Below are positions 32,825-41,700 of a stretch of DNA of 64,000 nt, piece after piece (position 1 is the stretch's first letter; each line of letters starts with the position of its first letter). Below the pieces are notes generated by a model that saw nothing but the letters and a program-made list of their open reading frames with translations, made no database searches and was not told the origin of the DNA. The translations under genes and the position numbers were made by a program. The DNA is from Roseovarius sp. S88 (lineage in GTDB: Bacteria; Pseudomonadota; Alphaproteobacteria; Rhodobacterales; Rhodobacteraceae): positions 1-64,000 of the forward strand of contig NZ_CP146070.1 of the NCBI RefSeq assembly GCF_037023735.1. Direction: 5' to 3'.

Positions 32825-33763
32825 ATGGCCCGATCCCGTACGCCCAAATTCGATGCCTCAGAGGTCATCACAAACGAAATCATCCGCATCATCGAGCGCG
32901 GCGTCCTGCCGTGGCGCAAGCCATGGACCGCAGGTGGCAGCTGTCGCCCCCTGCGCGTGGGCGGCGAACCCTACCAGGGAGTGAACAACTTTCTGCTGAC
33001 GATGCGGACCGTGATGGCGGGCCACAGCTCTCCCTTCTGGATGACGTTGCCGCAAGCCAATGCCTTGGATGCAAAGGTTCGCAAGGGCGAAAAGTCCTCT
33101 GTCGTCGTTTACTACGGTCAAAGCCGGAGAGACGCCGGCGATGAGCATGATCACAGCGACGGGAATGATCACTCCGAGGAAGCCCGTATCTTCCGCTTCC
33201 AGAAATCCTACCGCGTGTTCAATGCCTGCCAGATCGAGGGTTTGCCGGATAGCTTCCATCCCGAGCCGGACCCGGTGCCTGAGCATCCGCCGTCCGAGCC
33301 CGTCCCGCACATGCAGGCGTTTTTCGATACCATCGACATCACAACCGTCTTCACAGGAACGGAAGCGTACTACCTGCCGCCCGTGGACAAGGTCTACATG
33401 CCGTCCATCACGCGGTTTCAGGACCCGCGCAATTTCTACGGGGTCTGGGCGCATGAGCTGGCCCATGCCACAAAAGCACCGCATCGGCTGAACCGTGATT
33501 TCGGGCTCTCGAAGTTCGGCAATACCTCCTACGCCCGCGAGGAGATCGTCGCGGAACTGACCTCGGTGTTCCTGGGGCAAACGCTTGGCTTCACCGCGCA
33601 TACGCTCGAGATGAATGCCGCCTACCTCCACAACTGGTTGCGCGTCCTTCGGTCGGACAAGGGCGCAATCTTCAAGCACGCCGCGGATGCGCAGCGCGCC
33701 TGCGACTACCTGATCGCCAAATCTGAGGCGGGTAGGGCAGGGGGCCGCGCCGAGGCCGCCTGA
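32825..33763 (+). CDS. ardC: ArdC-type antirestriction protein with zincin metallopeptidase domain
   Basis: A 312-aa protein. The N-terminal domain (EVITNEIIRIIERGVLPWRKPW, GGEPYQGVNNFLL) is the ssDNA-binding ArdC N part; the C-terminal domain holds the zinc motif HELAHAT at about residue 209 with a downstream Glu (YAREEIVAEL). ArdC proteins protect incoming single-stranded plasmid DNA in a new host. AAAGGAGG precedes the ATG. A linker of acidic and His residues (DEHDHSDGNDHSEE) at about 100-115 is unusual. It begins the accessory block likely to enter early in conjugation. Confidence 0.88.
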   Translation: MARSRTPKFDASEVITNEIIRIIERGVLPWRKPWTAGGSCRPLRVGGEPYQGVNNFLLTMRTVMAGHSSPFWMTLPQANALDAKVRKGEKSSVVVYYGQSRRDAGDEHDHSDGNDHSEEARIFRFQKSYRVFNACQIEGLPDSFHPEPDPVPEHPPSEPVPHMQAFFDTIDITTVFTGTEAYYLPPVDKVYMPSITRFQDPRNFYGVWAHELAHATKAPHRLNRDFGLSKFGNTSYAREEIVAELTSVFLGQTLGFTAHTLEMNAAYLHNWLRVLRSDKGAIFKHAADAQRACDYLIAKSEAGRAGGRAEAA

Positions 33764-33786
33764 CATCCGAGTAAACGGAGACTCCC

Positions 33787-33996
33787 ATGTCACGCAAGGA
33801 ACCCAAAAGGCTGCGGGTGGCCTGCTTCAAAGACGGCCGCCGCAAGATCATCACCTTCAAACGCGGCGCCTATTGGTGGAGCTCGTCTGAGGGCGCGTAT
33901 CCGCTTTCAGCAGCGCTCGAGGCCATCACGGACCAGGGCGGCTGGATCGAAACCATCCCCAACCCGAATTACCGCCCCAGAGGGCTGTTCGGGTAA
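33787..33996 (+). CDS. Small conserved-looking plasmid protein
   Basis: A 69-aa basic protein (MSRKEPKRLRVACFKDGRRK, then FKRGAYWWSSSEGAYPLSA). ACGGAGACTCCC precedes the ATG, 23 nt after ardC. The compact beta-rich pattern looks like a real small domain but I do not recognise it. Probably in the ardC operon. Confidence 0.6.
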   Translation: MSRKEPKRLRVACFKDGRRKIITFKRGAYWWSSSEGAYPLSAALEAITDQGGWIETIPNPNYRPRGLFG

Positions 33997-34036
33997 GGCA
34001 CCTTCTGCTTCGGTCCTTCCGCCAAGCGGAAAAGAA

Positions 34037-34051
34037 AAAGCGGGCTTTGGG
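34037..34051. repeat. Intergenic 15-mer, copy 1
   Basis: AAAGCGGGCTTTGGG follows a gene end here and is repeated exactly at 42977-42991. Related GCGGGCTTT sequence forms the right arm of the terminator at 38631-38668, so these may be terminator remnants. Confidence 0.45.
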
Positions 34052-34083
34052 AAGGGTGTTTCAACTTCTCAAAGGAGAGCCCC

Positions 34084-34473
34084 ATGACCAGTACCGCTCA
34101 ATCCCAGACAGACCGTCCGGATCCGACCGTGATCGCTGCCCAAAACGATGCGTTCCGCAAGCTCGCCTGTCTCGGTGTGCCGCCCGCGCAGCCCATCCAG
34201 GGCCGCATGCATGTCACCCGCTCGCTCATGGAGGCCGATGACGGCTTCATGGCCGAGGCGGTGAAGGCAACCGGTGAGTTTGCCACATTCGAGCCGGAGA
34301 ATGACCCCGAAGGATGGCACGATTTCGGCGCAGTCCAGATCCGGGGCGAGACCGTGTTCTGGAAAATCGATCTCTACGAGGCGGATTCCGACTTCCGCTA
34401 CGGGGCCGAGGCCCCGGACAATCCCGCCACCACCATGCGCGTGCTGACCATCATGCTGGCGCGCGACTGGTAG
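34084..34473 (+). CDS. DUF3768 family protein
   Basis: A 129-aa protein with the DUF3768 pattern: AAQNDAFRKLACLGVP near the start, ENDPEGWHDFGAVQIRG and VFWKIDLYEADSDFRYG in the middle, and TTMRVLTIMLARDW at the end. The family is common on alphaproteobacterial plasmids and has no known biochemical role. AAAGGAGAGCCCC precedes the ATG. A terminator-like hairpin follows at 34512-34550. Confidence 0.82.
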   Translation: MTSTAQSQTDRPDPTVIAAQNDAFRKLACLGVPPAQPIQGRMHVTRSLMEADDGFMAEAVKATGEFATFEPENDPEGWHDFGAVQIRGETVFWKIDLYEADSDFRYGAEAPDNPATTMRVLTIMLARDW

Positions 34474-34511
34474 GGCAGGGGGCACCTCCAAACCTGATAC
34501 CTCAAGCGATG

Positions 34512-34550
34512 AAGGCCCGCTGCTCCCTCAAAGGGAGAGTGGGCCTTTTG
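34512..34550 (+). terminator. Rho-independent terminator after the DUF3768 gene
   Basis: Arms AAGGCCCGCTGCTCCCT and AGGGAGAGTGGGCCTT form a long stem with small mismatches and end in TTTTG. It separates the DUF3768 gene from the ParB-like gene. Confidence 0.65.
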
Positions 34551-34630
34551 TCGTCGTGATCCCCGAAGCCGGGGATTGGTCACGCGCGTGAGCGCGCGGG
34601 CCACACCTCACCCACCTGGAAGGATATCCC

Positions 34631-36613
34631 ATGACTACAAGCTTTGCCCCTCTCACCGTCGCCATCGGCGATCTGGTCCCGCATCCCGCTAATGTGCGCA
34701 GCAACGCGCCGGAAACCTATGACCCCGAGAACATCGCGCATCTGAAGGCCAGCATCGCTGTGCTGGGCCTGCTCCAGCCGCTCTTGGTTCAGAAGATCGA
34801 CGGCAAATATGCCGTACTCGCAGGCGGTCGACGCCATGCCGCGCTGAAGGAACTGGTTGCCGACAAAGCCGCCAAGGGCTTCACGGCGAAGACCAAGATC
34901 GAGTGCCGCCTTGTCCCTGAGGAGTGCGACCTCACCACGGCTCTGTCGCTTGCCGAAAACATCACGCAAGCGCCGATGAACGCCATTGACGAATTCGAGG
35001 CCTTTGCGCGGATGATGGAGGTCGACGGCCAGACGCCTGAGACGATCGCAAAGACCTTCGGCACCACGGTGGTCGCCGTGAAAGGCCGGTTGCGCTATGG
35101 CTTGATCCACCCAGACATCCGCGCCGCAGCCCGGGCGAAGGTTATCACGCTCGACACAATGAAGGCCTTTGCCGAGCACCCGGGCCAGGAGGTGCAGCGC
35201 GAGGTCTATGAGGCGCTGACCAAGGAAGACAGCTACCTGCAGGCCTACACGGTCCGTCAGGCGCTCAAATCCCGCGGGGTGCAGGTCAGCGATGATATCG
35301 GGGCTTTCGTGCGCGCGGACTACGAGGCCCGCGGCGGCGCCGTCGCGGCTGACCTTCTGGAAGAGCATTCCGTGCTGGAGGATGCAGCGCTGGTCGAAAC
35401 CATCGTGCTCGAGAAGCTCGGTGCCGCCGCCGAAGAGGCCCGCATAAAGCTGGGCTTTGCCTGGGCCGATGCGATGGTGCGCTATGATTACGCGACCATG
35501 GTCGACTACGGCCGCGTCTATCCCGGCCCGATCGAGCCGGATGATGCTGCCCGGAAGCGCATCGATGAGATTACCGCCGAGCTTGAGAAATTGCAGCTCG
35601 AGATGGAGGATGAGGGGCTCGAGGACGGTGCCTACAACGCGCTTTACGACCGCGTGGATGCCTTGGAAGAGGAAGCCCGCGACCTGCAGGAGGCCTACAG
35701 CGCCGAGGATCTTGCCCGTGCAGGCGTGGTCGCGTCCTGGTCGAGTGGTCAGGTGACGCTCCATGTGGGTCTCGTCCGCCCGGAAGACACCGTCAAAGAG
35801 GAGGGCGCGCGCGGCTCCTCGGCAAGCCCGACCGCGGAGGAGGCCCCGGACGCCGGCGAAATCACCTACCCAGCCTCACTGGCTGAGGACCTCAAGACCG
35901 AGCGAGCCATGGCGCTTGGGGCTGCGATGGCGCTGCATCCGGAAGCCACGCTCGATCTGACGCTCTTCAAGCTGGTCAGTGACGTCCTTGGCGCCGGCAT
36001 GAGTGCCACGCAGGCGATCAAAGTCGACGCCCGCAAGGAATACCGCAGCCACGCCAAGATGGATGAGATCGACGAGACCTCGCTCGAGCAGGTCGCGGCG
36101 GCGCATGATATACTTGACCTCTCGTGGCTCGATGACACCCGGTCCCCTGCCGATCAGTTCGCGGCGTTCCGCGCGCTGGAGGCAGGCGAGAAGGCCAAGC
36201 TCGTCGCCTATGCGACGGCAAGCACGACGCAATCCTGCTTCGCGCGGGACCGGCAGCGTGACAGCCTGATGCATGACTTCGAGATCGAGATCATGCCCGA
36301 CATTCGCGCCCACTGGACGCCGAATGCGGCGCTCTTCAATCGTTTCAAGAAGGCCTGGCTCCTGAAGATCCTCGGCGAGGATCTGGGCCTGGCCCAAGAG
36401 GCGGTGACGCTGGCCTCGTCGAGCAAGAAGGAGATCGTCGCCTTCTGCGACAAGCTTTTCGCCGAGCCCTTCGCCACGCTCACGGACGCGCAGCGCGCTG
36501 CCGTGGCCGCCTGGTGCCCGCCTATGATGCAGACCGCGGGTGGCGCCTACGATGAGGCGGAGCCCACTGCGGAAACCCTGGAGCCTGACAGCGAGGTCGC
36601 GCAAGCGGCCTGA
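34631..36613 (+). CDS. Large ParB/Spo0J-like protein
   Basis: A 660-aa protein whose N-terminal third is a ParB nuclease-fold domain (VAIGDLVPHPANVR, GLLQPLLVQKIDG, AVLAGGRRHAALKEL, LAENITQAPMNAIDEF) followed by an HTH (TIAKTFGTTVVAVKGRLRYG). The rest is helical, with an acidic coiled-coil-like stretch at about 310-360 (ELEKLQLEMEDEGLED). It is much longer than the partition protein RepB and is not next to a ParA gene, so it is more likely a DNA-processing or regulatory plasmid protein than a second partition system. Confidence 0.85.
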   Translation: MTTSFAPLTVAIGDLVPHPANVRSNAPETYDPENIAHLKASIAVLGLLQPLLVQKIDGKYAVLAGGRRHAALKELVADKAAKGFTAKTKIECRLVPEECDLTTALSLAENITQAPMNAIDEFEAFARMMEVDGQTPETIAKTFGTTVVAVKGRLRYGLIHPDIRAAARAKVITLDTMKAFAEHPGQEVQREVYEALTKEDSYLQAYTVRQALKSRGVQVSDDIGAFVRADYEARGGAVAADLLEEHSVLEDAALVETIVLEKLGAAAEEARIKLGFAWADAMVRYDYATMVDYGRVYPGPIEPDDAARKRIDEITAELEKLQLEMEDEGLEDGAYNALYDRVDALEEEARDLQEAYSAEDLARAGVVASWSSGQVTLHVGLVRPEDTVKEEGARGSSASPTAEEAPDAGEITYPASLAEDLKTERAMALGAAMALHPEATLDLTLFKLVSDVLGAGMSATQAIKVDARKEYRSHAKMDEIDETSLEQVAAAHDILDLSWLDDTRSPADQFAAFRALEAGEKAKLVAYATASTTQSCFARDRQRDSLMHDFEIEIMPDIRAHWTPNAALFNRFKKAWLLKILGEDLGLAQEAVTLASSSKKEIVAFCDKLFAEPFATLTDAQRAAVAAWCPPMMQTAGGAYDEAEPTAETLEPDSEVAQAA

Positions 36614-36622
36614 GTCCTCACG

Positions 36623-36654
36623 CGACCCGCGCGAGGCATTCCCTGCGCGGGTCG
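36623..36654 (+). terminator. GC-rich hairpin after the ParB-like gene
   Basis: CGACCCGCGC (36623-36632) pairs perfectly with GCGCGGGTCG (36645-36654) over a 12-nt loop. No T run follows, so it may be an attenuator or mRNA-stabilising hairpin rather than a strict terminator. Confidence 0.5.
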
Positions 36655-36685
36655 ACCCCTCCAAACCGAACAGAAAGACATCCCC

Positions 36686-37279
36686 ATGGCTATTCTCAAA
36701 TTCTCTGCCTCCGCTGTTGCGGCGCAGATCGCCCATGCGCGCGCCTGCAAGACCTTCCTGCCCAACTGGAACGGACCCGTGGACAGGCCCGCCCTGATCC
36801 TGATCGTCGGCAATGGTGTGCATCTGCGCTCGAACGGTATCGATGGCACGACCACCCGCATCGTCACCACCGAACAGGCCGATCCCTCCTTCGCCTTCGC
36901 CGACGGCATGAACCCGTTTCGGGATACAGACTGGATGGCGCAGCGCCGCATGGCGTTTCGCGATCTGACCGGCCAGTTCTACACCGACATCCTCGACGAT
37001 GTGCAGGTGCTCATCGACCGGGGGCAGGGGGCCATCCGGCTCGCCACCGATGGCCACAGCATTCGCGTCTTCGTGCGCCGGGCGTCCGACTTCCTCATCG
37101 GTGGAACCTACGAGGTGCCCTCGGGTCTTGGCGGCACCTTCCGGGTCATCCTCAAGGATGCCTGCGACACCTTCGCGATCGTACAGAACTGCGGCAATTG
37201 CGAGGATTTCGACGCCATGCAGCCCTATCGCGTGCCTCTCGATGCGCTGATGGAAATCGATGACCGGAGGGCGGCGTAG
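36686..37279 (+). CDS. Conserved plasmid protein of unknown function
   Basis: A 197-aa protein with no family I can name. Visible features: an N-terminal helix (FSASAVAAQIAHARACKTFL), a hydrophobic strand (ALILIVGNGVHLRSNGID) and a C-terminal beta-rich part with cysteines (DACDTFAIVQNCGNCEDF). The stop shares its last base with the GTG start of the next gene, so the two are translated together. Confidence 0.65.
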   Translation: MAILKFSASAVAAQIAHARACKTFLPNWNGPVDRPALILIVGNGVHLRSNGIDGTTTRIVTTEQADPSFAFADGMNPFRDTDWMAQRRMAFRDLTGQFYTDILDDVQVLIDRGQGAIRLATDGHSIRVFVRRASDFLIGGTYEVPSGLGGTFRVILKDACDTFAIVQNCGNCEDFDAMQPYRVPLDALMEIDDRRAA

Positions 37280-37935
37280 TGGGTTGGCTGTTTTACACCG
37301 ACCGCCGCATCCAGACCCACGCGGATGAGAAAGCGGAGATTGCCCGGCTCTGCACCTTTGAGGGCGACACGCGCAAAACCGAACTGGTCAAGGCCTGTAA
37401 GGTTGGCTCCACCTGGTATGCAGCGGCTAGGGTTACCAATCGCGACGGCACCCCTGTCGAGGACGCGACCTATGTCACCGATCCTGACGGCTCGATCACC
37501 TTCGGTGCTGTCTTCCTCACCCGTTACGACGATGGGTGTTGGGGCTACAAGGACATGGAAGAAAGTGCGGGACCGGTCGAATCCCGCGCGCCACTGAGCC
37601 TGTTGGCCCTCCTGTCCGACCTGAAAGACCCTGACAGCTACGCCCGGGACTGGCGCCAGCGCTGTCGGGATTGGGCTGCGATCCCGGACTACGAGGAAGG
37701 CGACAAGATCAAGCTCGCAGCGCCTGTGACGCTCACCGACGGCAGCACCTGCCAGATCGTCACTGCGACGCACTACAAGCGGGGGCGGCAAAAACGCCGC
37801 TGCTACCGCATCGAGGAAACCGGCGGGCTCGTCCGCCTGTCGAAGGCCTCGCTTGCGGGCTCGGAGCTGCTCAGCGCCGCAAAGGGCGAGGCCAGTCCTG
37901 TGCTGGCGGAGTTCCTGGCGAGGCATGGTGGCTGA
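37279..37935 (+). CDS. MGWLF-type conserved plasmid protein (possibly DUF6927)
   Basis: A 218-aa protein starting MGWLFYTDRRIQTHADEKAEI; several alphaproteobacterial plasmid proteins start this way (DUF6927, from memory). It contains FLTRYDDGCWGYKDMEESAGP, a short Trp/Tyr motif, and a C-terminal basic beta region (THYKRGRQKRRCYRIEE). GTG start overlapping the previous stop. Function unknown; strict coupling suggests a shared task with the upstream protein. Confidence 0.65.
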   Translation: MGWLFYTDRRIQTHADEKAEIARLCTFEGDTRKTELVKACKVGSTWYAAARVTNRDGTPVEDATYVTDPDGSITFGAVFLTRYDDGCWGYKDMEESAGPVESRAPLSLLALLSDLKDPDSYARDWRQRCRDWAAIPDYEEGDKIKLAAPVTLTDGSTCQIVTATHYKRGRQKRRCYRIEETGGLVRLSKASLAGSELLSAAKGEASPVLAEFLARHGG

Positions 37936-37991
37936 GTTTCCCGCTGAAACAACACCACGGGACCACGCGCGCACATACTGCCGACTTGAAA

Positions 37992-38005
37992 TCGTATCTC
38001 AAATG
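37992..38005. promoter_or_regulatory. Possible relBE operator palindrome
   Basis: ATCTCAAATGAGAT: 6-bp arms ATCTCA and TGAGAT around a 2-nt centre, 35 nt upstream of the antitoxin ATG. This is the usual place for autorepression by a RelB-type ribbon-helix-helix protein. Confidence 0.45.
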
Positions 38006-38039
38006 AGATACACCGCTCCCATCAACTGGAGGACCATCC

Positions 38040-38339
38040 ATGCCTGCCCAAACATCCATGCTTCATGTCCGTGTTGACGATCAGCTGAAAGCACAGGCTT
38101 CGGACGCACTTGCGGGCGTCGGTCTGACGCTCTCCGACGCGGTGCGTATTCTTCTGACCCGCGTGGCCGCAGAAGGCGGCTTGCCTGCCGGATTGACCGC
38201 TGATCCGGATGCCTATGACGCCTGGTTCCGGGCGAAGGTACAGGAAGCGCTGGACGATCCAAGGCCCACAACGCCCCATGCCAAGGCGATGCAAGACGCC
38301 CAGGCATTGATTGACGGGAAGCGCCTTGCCAAATCTTGA
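38040..38339 (+). CDS. relB: RelB/DinJ-family antitoxin
   Basis: A 99-aa antitoxin: the N-terminal ribbon-helix-helix (TSMLHVRVDDQLKAQASDAL, then LTLSDAVRILLTRVA) binds the operon promoter; the C-terminal tail (MQDAQALIDGKRLAKS) would wrap the toxin. TGGAGG precedes the ATG. ATCTCAAATGAGAT at 37992-38005, a 14-bp near-palindrome just upstream, is a possible operator. The toxin gene starts inside its last codons. Confidence 0.87.
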   Translation: MPAQTSMLHVRVDDQLKAQASDALAGVGLTLSDAVRILLTRVAAEGGLPAGLTADPDAYDAWFRAKVQEALDDPRPTTPHAKAMQDAQALIDGKRLAKS

Positions 38340-38601
38340 ATGGAAAGCAACGGCCATAGCCGACTTGCTGGCAATCATTGACTACATTTCTGACGACAAC
38401 CCGGATGCCGCCCAAGTTCTCAAAGATGAGATTGAACACAAGACGTCCCTCCTTCCAGAACACCCTCAGATGTACCGCGCGGGCCGTGTGGACGGGACTA
38501 GGGAGATGGTTGTTCGGCCGAACTACATCGTGGTTTATGCTGAAAGCCCTGAGATGGTGACCATTTTGCGCGTTCTTCATGCCGCGCAGCAGTGGCCATG
38601 A
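38326..38601 (+). CDS. relE: RelE/ParE-family toxin
   Basis: A 91-aa toxin beginning at TTG 38326 (PNLEWKATAIADLLAIIDYI), with GGGAAG 5 nt upstream; a TTG at 38311 would add five residues. Conserved parts are ISDDNPDAAQVL, MYRAGRVDGTREMVVRPNYI and a VTILRVLHAAQQWP end. It overlaps relB by 14 bases. The form is common in alphaproteobacterial plasmid addiction pairs; whether it cuts mRNA or poisons gyrase cannot be told from sequence. Confidence 0.87.
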   Translation: MPNLEWKATAIADLLAIIDYISDDNPDAAQVLKDEIEHKTSLLPEHPQMYRAGRVDGTREMVVRPNYIVVYAESPEMVTILRVLHAAQQWP

Positions 38602-38630
38602 TCGGGGTGCAGGCCCCCCACTAAGAAATT

Positions 38631-38668
38631 GCCCGCTACACGCCTTCAAAGGGTAGAGCGGGCTTTTT
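38631..38668 (+). terminator. Rho-independent terminator after relBE
   Basis: GCCCGCT (38631-38637) pairs with AGCGGGC (38657-38663), with inner pairing of CCTT and AAGG-like bases, and TTTTT follows at 38664-38668. Confidence 0.7.
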
Positions 38669-38707
38669 GTCCTTTGGAACTCAGACCCTGATCCAAAGGA
38701 AATCCCC

Positions 38708-41700
38708 ATGACCAAGCCCAAACCGGCAAATCCGGCTCTCTCAATCTCCGACGCTAACCTCGCCTCTGCCATCGCGCAGATCGGCACGGAGATCGACCAC
38801 CAACCCCTGCGCAGCTCAACGCTCGCGCGGATTATGCGCGAGACGCTTCATGGCAGCGATGCCGGCGGTGCCTGGGACTGGCGCATGGCATATGACCTGA
38901 TGCAGGCCGCGGCCATCCAGGTGCTGCTGCGTGGGGACGGTGCAGCAGGTGACATCGCCGCTGCAAAGCTCGTTGCCTCGCGGCTCCTGACGGAAACGCG
39001 CCGGTCAGAGCAGCAGATCCGGCTACAGCAATTTTCCACGCCGCTGGCATTCGCGGCTCTGACGGTGCGGGCCGCGGCGATCCGCAAGGGCGAGACCGTA
39101 CTGGAGCCCTCGGCGGGCACCGGCGCTCTCGCTGCGTTCGCCGCACGGGCTGGTGCCACGCTTTTGCTCAACGAGATCGACCCCTTTCGCCAGCGCCTTT
39201 TGCGCGCGGTTTTCGGCGGCGATGTGACGGGCCATGACGGTGAGCATATCGACGATCTGCTGCAGACGCCGATCCTGCCGGACGTCGTGGTGATGAACCC
39301 GCCCTTTGCCTCCTCGGTCGACCGATCCCGCGACAAGCACATCGCCGCCAAGCATCTCATTGCAGTCGCGAAGCGCCTGGCACCCGGTGGGCGGCTGGTG
39401 GCGATCATGCCGCTGGGGTTCACGCCCGAACGCGATGCCGCGCATTGGTCCCGCGCTTGCGGTCTCCTGACGCCGCGCTTGGCCCTCACGATGTCCGGAC
39501 AGGTCTACCGCAAGCTCGGCACCTCTGTGGAAACCCAGCTGATGGTCTTCGACAAGGTGCAGGAGGACGGCGAGATGATCCGCGCCAGCGTCAGGGACTT
39601 GGATGAAGCCCTTCCTTTTGTCGACGCCGTTGCCGCAACCCGGCCCGAGGCGCGTCCCGTACAACAGGCGGCGAAAAACCCTCATGCGCGATCGGTCGGT
39701 CCAGTACCTGTCACGCGCAAGCGCCCAGTTGCCAGAGTTGCGGCGTCCAACGCTCAGACCAACGCCGCCATACCGCTCACTTTCACAAGCCTTGAGGCTC
39801 CGCGCGACAACACGCCCGTCTCGGACATCTATGCGAGCTACCGTCCGCAGCGGATCGAGTTCCCGGGTGCGCAGGAACATCCCACGCCGCTGGTCGAGAG
39901 CATCGCCATGGCTTCCGTGGCCCCGCCGGTGCCCTCAGGCGCGGCCAGTGTGGAATTGCGCCTGCCTGCCAGGCTGATCGAGGATGGGCATCTCTCCGAG
40001 GCTCAGCTCGAGACCATCATCATGGCGCATGATGCCCATGGGCGCGACCTACCAGGACGGTTTACGATTGATGACGACCAAACCAAGCTGACGCGCGCTG
40101 ATGATGATCCAGACGCACGTGCCTATCGCCTTGGGTATTTCCTCGGCGACGGCACCGGTTGCGGCAAGGGCCGCGAATGCGCGGGGCTCATTCTCGTGAA
40201 CTGGCTTTCCGGGCGCAGGAAGGCGATCTGGGTCTCCAAATCCGCCACGCTCATCGAGGACGCGATCCGCGACTGGACCGATCTTGGCGGCTCGCCAGCA
40301 GACATCCAGCCACTCTCCAGATGGAAACCGGACCAGCCCGTCCCGATGGGCGATGGTATCCTCTTCGTGACCTACGCCACGCTGCGCTCGGCGGGCAAAT
40401 GCGGCACCACGCGGCTCAGCCAGATCTTTGAGTGGATGGGCGAAGACTTTGAAGGCGTTTTTGCCTTCGATGAGGCCCATGCCATGCAGAATGCTGCGGG
40501 ATTCGAGCAGGGCAGGGGGGCCAAACCCTCGCAGCAGGGCCTTGCTGGCCTGCGGCTGCAACTGGCAGCACCCCGCGCTCGCGTCTTCTACATCTCGGCC
40601 ACGGGCGCCACGAGCGTGCACAACCTCGCCTATGCCGCGCGTCTCGGTCTCTGGGGGCAAGGGCCCGAATACCCCTTCCCGAGCCGCGAGAGCTTCGTCT
40701 CGGCCATGGAGGCGGGCGGTGTCGCTGCCATGGAGGTGGTCGCCCGCGATCTCAAGACGCTTGGCCTCTACACGGCGCGCGCCCTCAGCTTCGATGGCGT
40801 GGAATATGATGTGCTCGAACACGCGCTAACCGCGGCGCAGATCGAGATCTACGACGCATACGCGGGTGCGTTTCGGACGATCCACCACAATCTCGAGGCG
40901 GCGCTGACAGCCACGGGCGTCAACAATGCCTTTGGCGAGACCAATGCCTCGGCCGCACGCGCCTCGGCCAAGTCCCGCTTCGAGAGCACGAAGCAGCGCT
41001 TCTTCAACCATCTCCTGATGGGCATGAAAGCCCCGACCATCATCCGCGCCATCAAGGACGATCTGGCGGCGGGCAACGCCTGCGTCATCCAGGTGGTTTC
41101 GACAGGCGAGAGCCTGCTGAAACGCCGGCTTGAAACGATGGACCTGGAAGACGAGCTCGTCGAGGGTGCCTTGACGCCGCGCGACTACGTCCTGGGATAC
41201 CTCGAACAGGCCTTCCCGATCCATGCGCAAAAGCTTGTCGAGATCGACGGCAACATGGTGGCTGAACCCTTGCGCGACGCCAATGGCGCGCTGGTTGTCT
41301 CCCGCGAAGCGCTTGCCCTGCGCGATGCGGCCATGATGGAGTTGATGACGCTGGCCCCGATCCCTTCGGCGCTGGATCAGATCCTCTGGGCCTTTGGCGA
41401 CGATGCCGTGGCCGAAGTGACAGGAAGGTCGATCCGACCTCTGAAGGCGGACGATGGCCACCTCTTCATCGAGAAACGCGCCGCCAGCAGCAATTCATCC
41501 GAGACCCAAGCCTTCATGGACGGCGAGAAGGATATCCTGATCTTCTCGGATGCGGGTGGCACGGGCCGCTCCTATCATGCGGCGCAAACGGCAAAGAACC
41601 AGAAACGGCGCCGGCACTACCTCTTGGAGCCAGGCTGGCGCGCGGATGCGGCCATCCAGGGGCTGGGCCGCACGCATCGCTCGGCTCAGGTCAGCACGCC

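Noticed and set aside
34580..35764. 394-codon open frame opposite the ParB-like gene
   Set aside because: Codon bias and the ParB motifs support the + strand only.
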